Below are positions 7,304 through 16,249 of a DNA stretch of 44,858 nucleotides, piece after piece (position 1 is the first letter of the stretch; the number at the start of each line of letters is the position of its first letter). Origin of the DNA: Clostridiales bacterium UBA2432 (lineage in GTDB: Bacteria; Bacillota; Clostridia; Lachnospirales; Vallitaleaceae); assembly GCA_002342805.1 (NCBI GenBank), contig DDQW01000038.1:1-44858 (forward strand), given 5' to 3'. The translations under genes were made by a program, and so were the position numbers. The notes beneath the pieces were generated by a model. The model made no database searches. It had not been told where the DNA came from and saw only the letters and a list, made by a program, of their open reading frames with translations.

Positions 7304-9385
7304 TTACTTTTGTAAAATCAATGCATCATCAAACAAGACATTTTGAGATGTTGTTCTAAATCCGACTTTTCCACTCGTAAGTTCATTTATTGAATTTGTC
7401 CAATTGTTCATTAGTCTACCATTAACATAACCTTTTATATTATTTCCTTCAAGTTCAACCTTCAACATAATCCATTCATTTGAAGGCACGTCATAAGTAG
7501 CACCTGATGCTTTCGTAAAAACACCATTAATACACTTATATAATTCAACTTCATTATTAGCTCCATTTATTCGATACATGTAGTAATTATTTATATTCTG
7601 TACTCTAAAAAGAATACCTGCATTTGCATTTGTAATTGGGACTTTTACAGAAGCTTCATATTCATAATTACTCCAATTACTTCCCCTTGTCATAATAGAG
7701 GGTGTAAGACTAGTTTGTTTCAGTACTCCACTGCTATCTGTTCCAATATCCCAACTACCAGAATGACTTGTCCAAGCAGCGACTGAACCACTTTCAAAAT
7801 GATCATGAAAAAGCACGTCCATATCATCTACTATTTTTACATTACTCGAATAATTCCCTTGTGAGGCTTTCATATCAGACAAGTTTTCTGCTATTGTTCC
7901 TTTTATATTAATATTCGAAAAAAGCAACCCATCCACAGTTCCAATATCATCATATCCTCTAATAATAGAATGTTGGCTACCAACCTGACGCACATTTATA
8001 TCTCGAAATTTCACATTATTAACGGGTCCAGGGCTACTACTTGAAACCCTAAACCAATAATTACCAAATTGTGTATGATTTACTTTTTCAATATCTATGT
8101 TGTAGAATGTTATATTTTGAACATCTCCATATTGATAAGAATGGTCAACAACTAAGGCTCTTGAACATTCATAAACATAAGAGTTTTTAAAAATTATATT
8201 CTTTTGGAGTTGACCTGTACCTTGGCCAAGTTTAAAAGCTACACATTCAGACCAAGCTAGGCAATCATCAAACGTAATTGTATCATTTACTTCAACTGTA
8301 CCCGGCCAATTCGCAGACATACCGTATTGCCACCATGTTTTAGTTGAATAAGCATCATCATCTGAAATGGCTATCGCATGTTCCACGGTTACATTTTGAC
8401 ATTCATTTATATCAATAGCATCCGCCTCTAGATAATCAAGACTTTGATATCCTTTATAATTCTTAATGCTTATATTATCCGAGCGAACCGGCATAAATGC
8501 CCAGAAACCACCGTCTCTTAGAGTAACCCCTTCAAAGCTGAAATTGCTAGTTTGCATAGGAACCAAGAGATTATTAAGAAAATCGGAATTCACTCTCATA
8601 TCGATTCCTCTACCATCAATAGTTCCTCTACCCCTCACTGTAATATTACTCGAACCAGTTGTTGTACGAATGAAATATGTTCCATCTTTTCCCAGAGAAC
8701 TCTTATTAAAATCCGTAACATAATCCGCGCCATTTCCAGTACCAACAATGACAGAACCACCTTCTAAATAAAGAGTTACATTACTCTTTAGATACAGATT
8801 AGCACATTTAAAGACGCCCGCAGGTACATAAACCGTACCCCCACCTGAATTGTGAGCATCATTGATTGCATTTTGTATTGCAGTTGTTGACATTGCTGCC
8901 CCCGTACTATCTGCATTATAAGGGGGTAAAGTTACGTTATGAATTCCTGTTCCAGAAGACGCCGGAACATTTATCTCAAGCGGATCAGCTGCAATAACCA
9001 ATCTTTTAAGGTCATTAATCTCAACAATGACATAAGTTGACTCTGTAAGTGAAAAAGTTAGTTTATTTCCATTAACAGTTCCATTAATATTTTTAGCCAA
9101 TGGGCTAATGGAATAGGATGAGATTTCCTCGTCTACTGTTATTTCTATAGTCACAGTCCCTGAAAAGGAAAAATTAGCATAGTCATATTCCTCTAAATAA
9201 GAAACAACAGGTATGTTTGTCGTTCCAGCCTTAAGAGAAAAAACATCTGATTGACTATATATAGAAGGCAACGGGTAACTTTGAACTGTTCCAGCAGCAT
9301 AAGAGCTTATGGACATATTAACCAAAAATATTGTCGTTACTAAGACCAATAATAATAACTTGCGTAAAAATTTAACTTTGCACAT
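7304..9385 (-). CDS. Secreted GH28-like parallel beta-helix protein with C-terminal concanavalin-like domain
   Basis: 693 aa with a signal peptide (MCKVKFLRK, hydrophobic stretch, SSYAA at 27-31). A beta-sandwich-like N-domain (about 35-140) is followed by a right-handed beta-helix (about 150-520) typical of GH28/pectin-lyase-fold enzymes. The entry segment is GGGTVYVPAGVF (181-192). Acidic clusters EADAID (320-325) and SDDD (341-344) sit where GH28 has its NTD and DD catalytic motifs, but the spelling is divergent, so activity on pectin is not implied. The C-terminal 165 aa (FESGSVAAW onward) resemble DUF1080/LamG-type sugar-binding domains. It ends the ABC/GH130 operon and overlaps the FAD oxidoreductase by 14 bases; the RBS GGGAGG is at 9396-9391. 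Probably an extracellular enzyme releasing the imported oligosaccharide. Confidence 0.75.
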   Translation of the reverse strand: MCKVKFLRKLLLLVLVTTIFLVNMSISSYAAGTVQSYPLPSIYSQSDVFSLKAGTTNIPVVSYLEEYDYANFSFSGTVTIEITVDEEISSYSISPLAKNINGTVNGNKLTFSLTESTYVIVEINDLKRLVIAADPLEINVPASSGTGIHNVTLPPYNADSTGAAMSTTAIQNAINDAHNSGGGTVYVPAGVFKCANLYLKSNVTLYLEGGSVIVGTGNGADYVTDFNKSSLGKDGTYFIRTTTGSSNITVRGRGTIDGRGIDMRVNSDFLNNLLVPMQTSNFSFEGVTLRDGGFWAFMPVRSDNISIKNYKGYQSLDYLEADAIDINECQNVTVEHAIAISDDDAYSTKTWWQYGMSANWPGTVEVNDTITFDDCLAWSECVAFKLGQGTGQLQKNIIFKNSYVYECSRALVVDHSYQYGDVQNITFYNIDIEKVNHTQFGNYWFRVSSSSPGPVNNVKFRDINVRQVGSQHSIIRGYDDIGTVDGLLFSNINIKGTIAENLSDMKASQGNYSSNVKIVDDMDVLFHDHFESGSVAAWTSHSGSWDIGTDSSGVLKQTSLTPSIMTRGSNWSNYEYEASVKVPITNANAGILFRVQNINNYYMYRINGANNEVELYKCINGVFTKASGATYDVPSNEWIMLKVELEGNNIKGYVNGRLMNNWTNSINELTSGKVGFRTTSQNVLFDDALILQK

Positions 9386-10706
9386 AAAAACCTCCCATTA
9401 ATTCGTTTGAAGTTGGAATATACATATTGTCCGTTACTAATACTTCTTGGAGTTTTTCCATTGAAACTTGAATTAAATCCGATGATGTTCCCACTAATAG
9501 TGTCGCAGCTGTCCCTACTGCTTGCCCTGTCAATATGCAAGTATTCATTAACCGACAAGAGCCATGAATTTTTCTATCAGCAGAAATCGTTCTTCCTGCC
9601 ACCCCTACATTCTTGAAACCTATCGGAATTAAAGAACGGTATGGAATACCATAATATTCACCTTTATTATATCTTGAATTATAATATTCTTTATTCTCTC
9701 CCTCCTCTTTTTCATTAAATGTTGCACTATGTAAATCAATAGGATAGTTACTAAGTGCCACCACATCATATGGCACACTACGTTTATAATAATCATCTTC
9801 AGTTAATTGATAATGTCCGATAATCCGCCTAGTTTCCCTAACCCCAATACTTGGTCCGCTGCCAATTAATCTTGCTTCTTCAAATCCAGGAACATATTTT
9901 TTCATGAAATTAACAAGTACATCTAGTTTTCCACGTGCCCTAACTTCTGCCTGACTTAACTCAAAAGGGTCTAGAGGATTTACTTCGTATTCATGTCCAA
10001 AATTCATACCAACAATTCCTTTTTGCTGATTGATTGCTCCTGCTACTTTAATCTCCTGAATATTAAAATCATCCAGTTTTTTTGCTTCATTGACTGCTGC
10101 TGTTAGATTACCGTCATTTCCGGTTTTCTCCAGATACTTTAAATAACGCTTAGTATCTACATTTCCTAATCTAAAGCAAAGTGTCAGCGCCTGAACGTTA
10201 CTATCTTCATCACCAAAATTCAAATCGCCGTCTGCTAATGCTACAAGTTCTGCATTACCGGTGCAATCAATAAAATATTCTGCTTCTATATTAATAATTT
10301 GATGCTGTGTTTGGATAAACACCTCTCTCAAACATTCTCCTTCCTTCTTAATACCTGTCATTTGAGCATGGAATAACAATTTTACGCCTGCTTCTGTTAA
10401 TATCTCATCATAAACTTGCTTCAGAAATTCCGGATCAATAGGTTGCCATTTTTCATAATCCGTAGCTAAATCCGGACATTTTTCCACTAAACGTTCTCTT
10501 ACTTCTAAAGCTATTCCTTTTACAATGATATCCTTGCCATTACTGTAAGGCGAAAAAGCAGGGACACCACCACTTGTACCCATCCCGCCACAATAACCTT
10601 CTTTTTCTACTAAAATAACCTCTGCTCCATGTCTTGCAGCAGCTACAGCAGCTCCCACTCCCGCCGGACCACCACCAATAACAACTATATCCGTTTTTAA
10701 TCGCAT
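9372..10706 (-). CDS. FAD-dependent oxidoreductase (FAD_oxidored family)
   Basis: 444 aa. The N-terminal FAD-binding motif is VVIGGGPAGVGAAVAAARHGAEV (key glycines 11-13, 16 and 18), followed by GGMGTSGGVP. C-terminal RSLIPIGFKNVGVAGRTIS and TGQAVGTAA are typical of the PF12831 group. Such enzymes are often annotated only generically. In a sugar locus a role in oxidising or dehydrating a sugar or a substituent is plausible but unproven. It is cytoplasmic, with no signal peptide. The RBS AAAGGAGAATAAGAGAT precedes the ATG. It lies between a GH130 gene and the GH28-like gene, so its substrate is probably a product of the imported glycan. Confidence 0.82.
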   Translation of the reverse strand: MRLKTDIVVIGGGPAGVGAAVAAARHGAEVILVEKEGYCGGMGTSGGVPAFSPYSNGKDIIVKGIALEVRERLVEKCPDLATDYEKWQPIDPEFLKQVYDEILTEAGVKLLFHAQMTGIKKEGECLREVFIQTQHQIINIEAEYFIDCTGNAELVALADGDLNFGDEDSNVQALTLCFRLGNVDTKRYLKYLEKTGNDGNLTAAVNEAKKLDDFNIQEIKVAGAINQQKGIVGMNFGHEYEVNPLDPFELSQAEVRARGKLDVLVNFMKKYVPGFEEARLIGSGPSIGVRETRRIIGHYQLTEDDYYKRSVPYDVVALSNYPIDLHSATFNEKEEGENKEYYNSRYNKGEYYGIPYRSLIPIGFKNVGVAGRTISADRKIHGSCRLMNTCILTGQAVGTAATLLVGTSSDLIQVSMEKLQEVLVTDNMYIPTSNELMGGFYVQS

Positions 10707-10745
10707 ATCTCTTATTCTCCTTTATTGTTCTTTAGCTTTATCGTA

Positions 10746-11735
10746 CTATTTCAAACATAGTTTAAGTAAATCATCTATATGTGCAGTTGCTAAGCATTCA
10801 ACCGTATCTGCCGCTCCATAATAGATTTTTACCTCGCCATCATTTTCTAGAATCATACCTCCCGGGAAAATAACATGGGTTCTAAATCCATTATCAACCT
10901 CGTACTCTACTTCAGGTGCTATTAATGGTTCTTTTGATATTCCTAAAATTTTTTGAGGATTTTTTAAATCAAGAAGCATAATCCCTGCAGAATAACGCTT
11001 TTGCCACTTTTTTTCCCAACCATTTTTCCCTCTATTATAATCAATATCCACAGCGTGAAAAGTTGTTAACCAGCCTTTTTTGGTTTTAATAGGAGGTGCT
11101 GCCGGCCCAATTTTATTATTTGAATAAGGGACGTCTTCTACACCTAATACCAGTGAAGCATCTCCCCAATATTTCATATCCGGCGATTGTGACATCCACA
11201 TATCAAATTGATCTTTTCCACCACGACTGTAAACAGGAAAGGGTCTTTCCAATCTTACATATTTATTATTGATCTTTTCCGGAAATAGCACCATGTTTCT
11301 ATTATCCGGTACGGTCATACTTAAAATCTCAAAATTAATAAAATCGTCTGTAACGGCAATACCACCTCGAATACCATGTAATGTATCAACCGCAAAACAC
11401 ATGTAACAACGTCCATCAATGACTGTAAGTCTCGGATCATAGGCTCTTTTTATTTCTTTATCTTTTAAATCAAAACATGGTTTGTCTTGCACATCCCAAT
11501 TTATACCATCATCACTAAAAGCTAATCCAATATTGGTTCCTTCAAATTTTTCTTCTGATAAATGATTATAGTCATTTCGAAATACCATTACATATTTTCC
11601 TTGGAACTTTGCTACCCCTGCATTAAAGACTAAATCCGAATCATAGGGAATATGCCTTGATGATAATATAGGATTATTAGGATGTCTTGTGATAATGGGG
11701 GATGAGATCATTTTATTACGAATAATTTTATCCAT
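10746..11735 (-). CDS. GH130-family beta-mannoside phosphorylase/hydrolase (second copy)
   Basis: 329 aa from the ATG at 11735, chosen because AAAGGAGATAATGAA directly precedes it. A longer reading from 11849 would overlap the upstream gene and lacks an RBS. It has the five-bladed beta-propeller signature of GH130: TRHPNNPILS, FNAGVAKFQGKYVMVFR, AYDPRLTVIDGRCYMCF, MVLFPEKINNKYVRLERP, IGPAAPPIKTKKGWLTTFH, and VFPGGMIL with YYGAAD at the end. Family members cleave beta-mannosides, mostly by phosphorolysis. The catalytic-region motif reads AYDPR, whereas the neighbouring paralogue has VEDPR. The two paralogues may split two linkages or chain lengths. Cytoplasmic. Confidence 0.88.
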   Translation of the reverse strand: MDKIIRNKMISSPIITRHPNNPILSSRHIPYDSDLVFNAGVAKFQGKYVMVFRNDYNHLSEEKFEGTNIGLAFSDDGINWDVQDKPCFDLKDKEIKRAYDPRLTVIDGRCYMCFAVDTLHGIRGGIAVTDDFINFEILSMTVPDNRNMVLFPEKINNKYVRLERPFPVYSRGGKDQFDMWMSQSPDMKYWGDASLVLGVEDVPYSNNKIGPAAPPIKTKKGWLTTFHAVDIDYNRGKNGWEKKWQKRYSAGIMLLDLKNPQKILGISKEPLIAPEVEYEVDNGFRTHVIFPGGMILENDGEVKIYYGAADTVECLATAHIDDLLKLCLK

Positions 11736-11797
11736 TTCATTATCTCCTTTCTTAACTAATTTCATTTTAACTCCACTATACCACTGGTACTGTATTA

Positions 11798-12808
11798 TTA
11801 CACAACTTTGCATTTTACAAGATAATCTAATAGTTCCGATAAAGAGCATGTAGCTACACAGCAGTACTTATCAGCTCCTCCATAATAAACGAATAATGTA
11901 TCCTCTAGTATTATGTTCCCGGTTGGAAAAACACAACCATTATAAAATCCAATAGTTTCATATTCATATTCAGGCTCCATAATTGGTTCAGGCGTTCTAG
12001 CAATAATTTTTCGTGGATCTTCAATATCTAGTAACATCGCACCAACACGATATATACCTTTGTCATCAACGCCATGATATAACATAAGCCATCCATTTTC
12101 TGTTCTTAATGGTGGTGAGCTCCCGCCTATTTTCTTTTCCCATTGAAATGTACCTTTTGCAAGTAATTCTCCATCTTCCCATTCCATTAAATCCTCTGAA
12201 AAACTAATCCATATAGAAGGATATTCGCAACCATACTCTTCCCCTATCCACTCTTTAGGACGATGAAGCATCACATATTTTCCATTAACTTTTTCAGGAA
12301 ATAAAATAACATCTCTATTATCTAGATTCGTTTTTGTTATTCTTCCTAGCCTTCTATAAGTTTTTAGGTCTTTTGATACAGCTAACCCCGTATTTGCAAT
12401 ATTTCTTTTAAGACATTCCGGAGCATTTTCACCTACACCAAATACTCTTTCTTTATCCTTTGGCAACTCCCAATAACGTCCTGGTGGAAATGGTCTATAC
12501 GCATATGTCACATAAAAGTCATCATTATATTTTACTATTCTAGGATCTTCAACACAACCCGAGTCAAAATTATCAGGACAAGGACTTAAAACAGGCTTAT
12601 CAGATATCCTTTCAAAGTTGAAACCATCTGTACTCTCAGCTAATCCTAAATAAATATAGTGCTCCTCATCATCTCCTGCCGCTCTGTACAAAAGATAAAA
12701 TTTGCCATCATCATACCAAGCTCCCGGATTACACGCCACTAAGTTTTCCCAATGATTTTTGGGATGCGGATATAAAATTGGGTTTTTTTCATATTTTTTA
12801 AGTTTCAT
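11798..12808 (-). CDS. GH130-family beta-mannoside phosphorylase (first copy)
   Basis: 336 aa, canonical GH130 length. Motifs in order: KYEKNPILYP, NPGAWYDDGKFYLLYRA, GCVEDPRIVKYNDDFYVTYA (with the EDPR motif around the proposed general acid), DVILFPEKVNGKYVMLHRP, IGGSSPPLRTENGWLMLYHG, and FPTGNIILEDTLFVYYGGAD. These motifs match GH130 enzymes that phosphorolyse beta-mannosyl linkages to mannose-1-phosphate. It follows the MalG-like permease by 26 bases in the same operon, so it probably acts on the imported oligosaccharide. The exact disaccharide cannot be read from sequence. Confidence 0.9.
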   Translation of the reverse strand: MKLKKYEKNPILYPHPKNHWENLVACNPGAWYDDGKFYLLYRAAGDDEEHYIYLGLAESTDGFNFERISDKPVLSPCPDNFDSGCVEDPRIVKYNDDFYVTYAYRPFPPGRYWELPKDKERVFGVGENAPECLKRNIANTGLAVSKDLKTYRRLGRITKTNLDNRDVILFPEKVNGKYVMLHRPKEWIGEEYGCEYPSIWISFSEDLMEWEDGELLAKGTFQWEKKIGGSSPPLRTENGWLMLYHGVDDKGIYRVGAMLLDIEDPRKIIARTPEPIMEPEYEYETIGFYNGCVFPTGNIILEDTLFVYYGGADKYCCVATCSLSELLDYLVKCKVV

Positions 12809-12834
12809 TATAGTCTCCTTTTTGTTATTTGTAT

Positions 12835-13680
12835 TTATCCCTTAACTGAACCACTCGTGAGTCCTTGAATAAAAAATCGATTCAAAAATAGGTACACAAG
12901 AATCATCGGTATCACGGCTATCATTGTTCCTGCTAACATCAAGTTCCAAGAAGATGCCGCTTCCCCAGTATTCCTCAAATTAACAACCCCCACAACTAAT
13001 GGGGCATTATCAGGCTGGGAAAGGGTGAATACTAGTGGCAGCATATAATCATTCCAAGCAAATCTAAAGGACAATAATCCAACTGTCGCAATTAATGGCT
13101 TGAGCAAGGGAAATATTACACTTGTATAAATACGTATAAAGCTACAACCATCCATTTTGGCAGCTTCATCAATTTCTCTTGGTATTGTTGAGATAAAGCT
13201 TCTAGCCACAAATACTTGTGTTACATTTATGGCAAAAACTCGAATCATTATTGCGCCTGCTAGGCTCGTATGAACATTTAAAAACTTTGCAACCTGGTAT
13301 TGAGGATACAAACTGATACTACCTAAGGAAATAAACATCGTTGAAATAAACAAAATCGAAACAACTCTTTTCCCTACGAACTCACCTCGTTCAAGCACAT
13401 ATGCTAAAGTAATTGTCGTAATAATGGATCCAACGACAATGAAAAATGCATAATAAATACTATTCCAAGTATATAAACGAAAGTTAGCTAAATTCCACGC
13501 TTGTATATAATTATCTATTACCCATACTTTTGGTAACATTGATCTCGATGTTAATATTTCAGCATTTGTTTTAAAAGAAGCAAAGAAAATATATATTAAC
13601 GGAAATAAGGTGATTCCTCCAAATACTAGCAGTACGACATATTTTACCTGTTTCTTAATCATTCTATTTATCTTATTCAA
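12835..13680 (-). CDS. ABC sugar transporter permease, MalG type
   Basis: 281 aa with about six membrane segments (VLLVFGGITLFPLIYIFFAS first). The EAA loop is EIDEAAKMDGCSFIRIYTSV with the following FPLLKP, which contacts the ATPase. The reading frame starts with TTG at 13680, supported by TAGGAGGAGTACGCA immediately upstream; the next ATG (13662) would be too far from that RBS. It pairs with the MalF-type permease 12 bases upstream. No ATPase gene occurs in the locus, so a shared MsmX/MsmK-type ATPase encoded elsewhere is expected, as in many Firmicutes. Confidence 0.92.
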   Translation of the reverse strand: MNKINRMIKKQVKYVVLLVFGGITLFPLIYIFFASFKTNAEILTSRSMLPKVWVIDNYIQAWNLANFRLYTWNSIYYAFFIVVGSIITTITLAYVLERGEFVGKRVVSILFISTMFISLGSISLYPQYQVAKFLNVHTSLAGAIMIRVFAINVTQVFVARSFISTIPREIDEAAKMDGCSFIRIYTSVIFPLLKPLIATVGLLSFRFAWNDYMLPLVFTLSQPDNAPLVVGVVNLRNTGEAASSWNLMLAGTMIAVIPMILVYLFLNRFFIQGLTSGSVKG

Positions 13681-13692
13681 TGCGTACTCCTC

Positions 13693-14619
13693 CTAGTAGA
13701 TTTTACTCATTTTTTTAGTAAACCTTAAATATAAAATTGTGATAATACCAATGATAATTGCTGTAACTACTGCCATTGATGAAGCATAGCCATATTGAAG
13801 TCTTGTTGCAGCTTCACCACCATATCTAAAGAAATATTTAAAGATATACGTCATAACTACTTCTGTCTGTCCTGCCGGCCCACCGTTCGTTAATACAAGT
13901 ACCATATCTGTCATTTTCATGCCTTCAACAATTGCAAGCATAATGATAATTTGCATAATTGGTGCTAACATAGGTACTGTGATGTAGATAAACTGTTGCA
14001 CTTTATTGACACCATCAATTCGAGCACACTCATATAATTCTTCAGGCACACTCTGTAGTCCCATCAAGAAAAAAATCATGTTAACACCAAAGTGACTCCA
14101 TATGGAGGCTATTATAATAACAGCCATAGCCGTACATTTATTAGAAAACCAATCTATATACCTACTTATCACGCCGAAATCCTCTAGCATCATATTAATA
14201 GCGCCTCCATAGGATTGAAATATGATTGAAAAAATTAGACCCACAATGGCAATACTAACGATACTTGGCAGAAAGAAAGTGCTCCTAAACAAAGTATTGA
14301 GTTTACCCTTTTTATTAATCAATACAGCTAAAACAAGGGCTAGAGGTATTTCTATTACCGTTTTCCCTATTGTAATAATAAAGGTATTGGCCAACGACAT
14401 CCAAAAGGCTTTACTCCTCGTAAATACCCTTACAAAGTTCTCTATTCCAATAAAGATTGGCTCTCTAATTCCATCATATTCAAACCAAGACCATTCTACA
14501 ATAAAAAATATTGGGTATAAACTAAACACAATAAACCCAATTAACATAGGTGCCATTAATATATAAGCGAGAATTGTATCGTCTCTAAATATGCGCCTCT
14601 TTACATTTACTTTATCCAT
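13693..14619 (-). CDS. ABC sugar transporter permease, MalF type
   Basis: 308 aa. The N-terminal LAYILMAPMLIGFIVFSLYP is typical of the LplB/UgpA/MalF permease group. Six membrane segments are visible, and the EAA motif is ELYECARIDGVNKVQQFIYI followed by TVPMLAP. It forms the membrane channel with the MalG-type partner and the upstream lipoprotein. The RBS AAAAAGGAGTCGACT precedes the ATG. A stem-loop in the 76-base gap to the binding-protein gene may lower expression of the permeases relative to the binding protein. Confidence 0.92.
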   Translation of the reverse strand: MDKVNVKRRIFRDDTILAYILMAPMLIGFIVFSLYPIFFIVEWSWFEYDGIREPIFIGIENFVRVFTRSKAFWMSLANTFIITIGKTVIEIPLALVLAVLINKKGKLNTLFRSTFFLPSIVSIAIVGLIFSIIFQSYGGAINMMLEDFGVISRYIDWFSNKCTAMAVIIIASIWSHFGVNMIFFLMGLQSVPEELYECARIDGVNKVQQFIYITVPMLAPIMQIIIMLAIVEGMKMTDMVLVLTNGGPAGQTEVVMTYIFKYFFRYGGEAATRLQYGYASSMAVVTAIIIGIITILYLRFTKKMSKIY

Positions 14620-14638
14620 AGTCGACTCCTTTTTAAAT

Positions 14639-14675
14639 CGTAATGTCCAGTCAAAAATATCGACCAGACATTACG
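14639..14675 (-). promoter_or_regulatory. Intercistronic stem-loop between binding protein and permeases
   Basis: CGTAATGTCCAGTC (14639-14652) and GACCAGACATTACG (14662-14675) pair over 9 bp plus 3 bp with a symmetric 2x2 internal loop. The T-run after it is poor, so it is more likely an mRNA-stabilising or attenuating element than a full terminator. Such structures commonly sit after the first gene of sugar ABC operons. Confidence 0.65.
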
Positions 14676-14695
14676 ATTACTTTTATTAATTACTA

Positions 14696-16117
14696 TTATT
14701 GAATAGGTATCAAAAACGGATCAATGTCCAAACCTCTATCAACCTCTTGTTCCAATCCTGCTTCTAACCGACTATCTAAATCAGTAAGGGCTTTATCCGC
14801 TGAAACAACTCCAGCTAGGATTTTATTAATCACAGCTATAACGTCATCTCCTTCTATTGCAATTATTCTTGCTGGTGTCCAAGGATTAGGATATACTGCG
14901 GAATTGCTTAAATCAGCAACTTCTACCCATTGCGTTGGGAGGTTATCTTTCTTATCTATCTCTAGATTCTTCACAATATCAAAATCATAAGGTAAGTTTT
15001 TACCTTCCAAATATAACTTAGTTACAGCCTCATCCGAATGAAACAGTTTATATACTTCTAATGTTTTTTCAGGTAAGTCGTTTGCTTTTTTCCCAAAAAC
15101 CATTAATTCGTTTAATATGGAAAAGTCTTTGTATGGACCTGGAATTCTAAAAAATTCCCAATCCATCACCGCTGGAAATTGATCTGTAAACACGCCAACA
15201 TCCCAACTTGCCGAAAACTTAAATCCAACAACACCTTCTGCGAAACGCGCTCTTGCCGCATCATTATTTAATCCTTCAGCACCTGGAAACCAACTTTGGT
15301 CTTCGTTTTTCATATCTGCAAGCATTTGAAAAAATGGGCTATATTCTTTTAATGCAAATTCTCCTTTTTCAAAATCCCATCCTGCATGCCCAACTTGGCT
15401 GGCATAATGAAAAAGCCCATTCCAATGTTGCATACCTGAGGACTGTAATCCTTCAATAAATCCAAATTCTTTGCCTTCACCATTTTCAGTAATCACTTTT
15501 GCCATGTTTCTGAATTCTTCCCATGTTTTTGGAGGTTCAGTAAATCCATTCTTAGCAAGTAGCTCTTTGTTGTAAGCTATACCTAGAGATTGAGCAACAA
15601 AAGGCACGGAATACGTTTTGCCATTATACTGGTTATTTATCGGATTAATTAACCCTTCGTATTTTTCAAGAAATTCAGGTCCACCTTCTATGTCTTCAAT
15701 CGGAATGATATATCCCGCTTCTGCCGCATCCGCTTTACTTAATGACGCCTTAAATAAATGCGGCTCCTCTCCAGCAGCTAAAGCTATATTTAATGTATCG
15801 TCGTAGCCGGAACCAAACACTTGATAGTCAATGAAAATTCCTTTTTCTTTTCCAATCGTTTCATTAAAATTATTGACCATCGCCTCATCTTCAGCTTTTG
15901 AATGCGCATTGTTTGTCCACACTTGTACTGTCTCCATGACGACAGGCACTTCCTCAGTGCCTTCGTTATTATCGGCCACATCAGTTGCACCGTTTCCTTG
16001 GTTATCATTAACCGTCTCTTGCGTTTCCTCTAAATCTTGACTGCATCCTGCAAATAAAGCAACACACATTGTCAAGATGAATAATAACTTACCTGACTTT
16101 AAAAATGTTTTTTTCAT
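14696..16117 (-). CDS. Extracellular sugar-binding lipoprotein (ABC solute-binding family 1)
   Basis: 473 aa. A lipoprotein signal peptide ends in the lipobox LFAGC with Cys25 as the lipidated residue. An acidic, Asn-rich linker (about 27-60) follows, then a family 1 solute-binding fold (VQVWTNNAHSKAEDEAMVNNF, VPFVAQSLGIAYNKELL, PPKTWEEF). It should capture the oligosaccharide at the cell surface and deliver it to the permeases. It is the first gene of the operon, with RBS AAAAAGGAGGATCTAGT and a promoter at 16157-16152. The two-component system directly upstream is the likely regulator, as often seen for such binding proteins. Confidence 0.93.
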   Translation of the reverse strand: MKKTFLKSGKLLFILTMCVALFAGCSQDLEETQETVNDNQGNGATDVADNNEGTEEVPVVMETVQVWTNNAHSKAEDEAMVNNFNETIGKEKGIFIDYQVFGSGYDDTLNIALAAGEEPHLFKASLSKADAAEAGYIIPIEDIEGGPEFLEKYEGLINPINNQYNGKTYSVPFVAQSLGIAYNKELLAKNGFTEPPKTWEEFRNMAKVITENGEGKEFGFIEGLQSSGMQHWNGLFHYASQVGHAGWDFEKGEFALKEYSPFFQMLADMKNEDQSWFPGAEGLNNDAARARFAEGVVGFKFSASWDVGVFTDQFPAVMDWEFFRIPGPYKDFSILNELMVFGKKANDLPEKTLEVYKLFHSDEAVTKLYLEGKNLPYDFDIVKNLEIDKKDNLPTQWVEVADLSNSAVYPNPWTPARIIAIEGDDVIAVINKILAGVVSADKALTDLDSRLEAGLEQEVDRGLDIDPFLIPIQ

Positions 16118-16151
16118 ACTAGATCCTCCTTTTTATTTTGATTACTTCTTA

Positions 16152-16157
16152 ATTATA
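16152..16157 (-). promoter_or_regulatory. -10 box of the sugar ABC operon promoter
   Basis: TATAAT on the minus strand (16157-16152) lies about 35 bases upstream of the binding-protein start. No good -35 is present: TTACCA at a 16-base spacing falls inside the inverted repeat at 16167-16210. A weak -35 is what an activator-dependent promoter would show. Confidence 0.55.
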
Positions 16158-16160
16158 ACG

Positions 16161-16210
16161 AAAAAAACTCTATTGGTAAGTTATCTCTTTTTTATAACTT
16201 TCCATAGAGT
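16161..16210 (-). terminator. Terminator after the response regulator, overlapping the next promoter
   Basis: On the minus strand ACTCTATGGAAAGTTAT (16210-16194) pairs imperfectly with ATAACTTACCAATAGAGT (16184-16167) and is followed by seven T (16167-16161). It fits a Rho-independent terminator for the two-component operon. The same inverted repeat covers the -35 region of the ABC operon, so it could also be a regulator site. Confidence 0.6.
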
Positions 16211-16212
16211 TT

Positions 16213-16227
16213 TCACTAAAATAGTGA
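16213..16227. repeat. Small perfect inverted repeat
   Basis: TCACTA-AAA-TAGTGA lies between the response regulator stop codon and the larger hairpin. It may be an extra mRNA stem or half of a protein site. Nothing further supports a role. Confidence 0.3.
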
Positions 16228-16249
16228 TATAGGTTGTAAATATTTTACT

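Noticed and set aside
7122..7346. Plus-strand ORF of 74 codons over the lacI promoter region
   Set aside because: No RBS, and it spans the lacI promoter, operator and the end of the GH28-like gene.
11736..11849. Upstream extension of the second GH130 gene
   Set aside because: It would overlap the previous gene, has no RBS, and encodes a stretch unlike GH130. The ATG at 11735 has a strong RBS.
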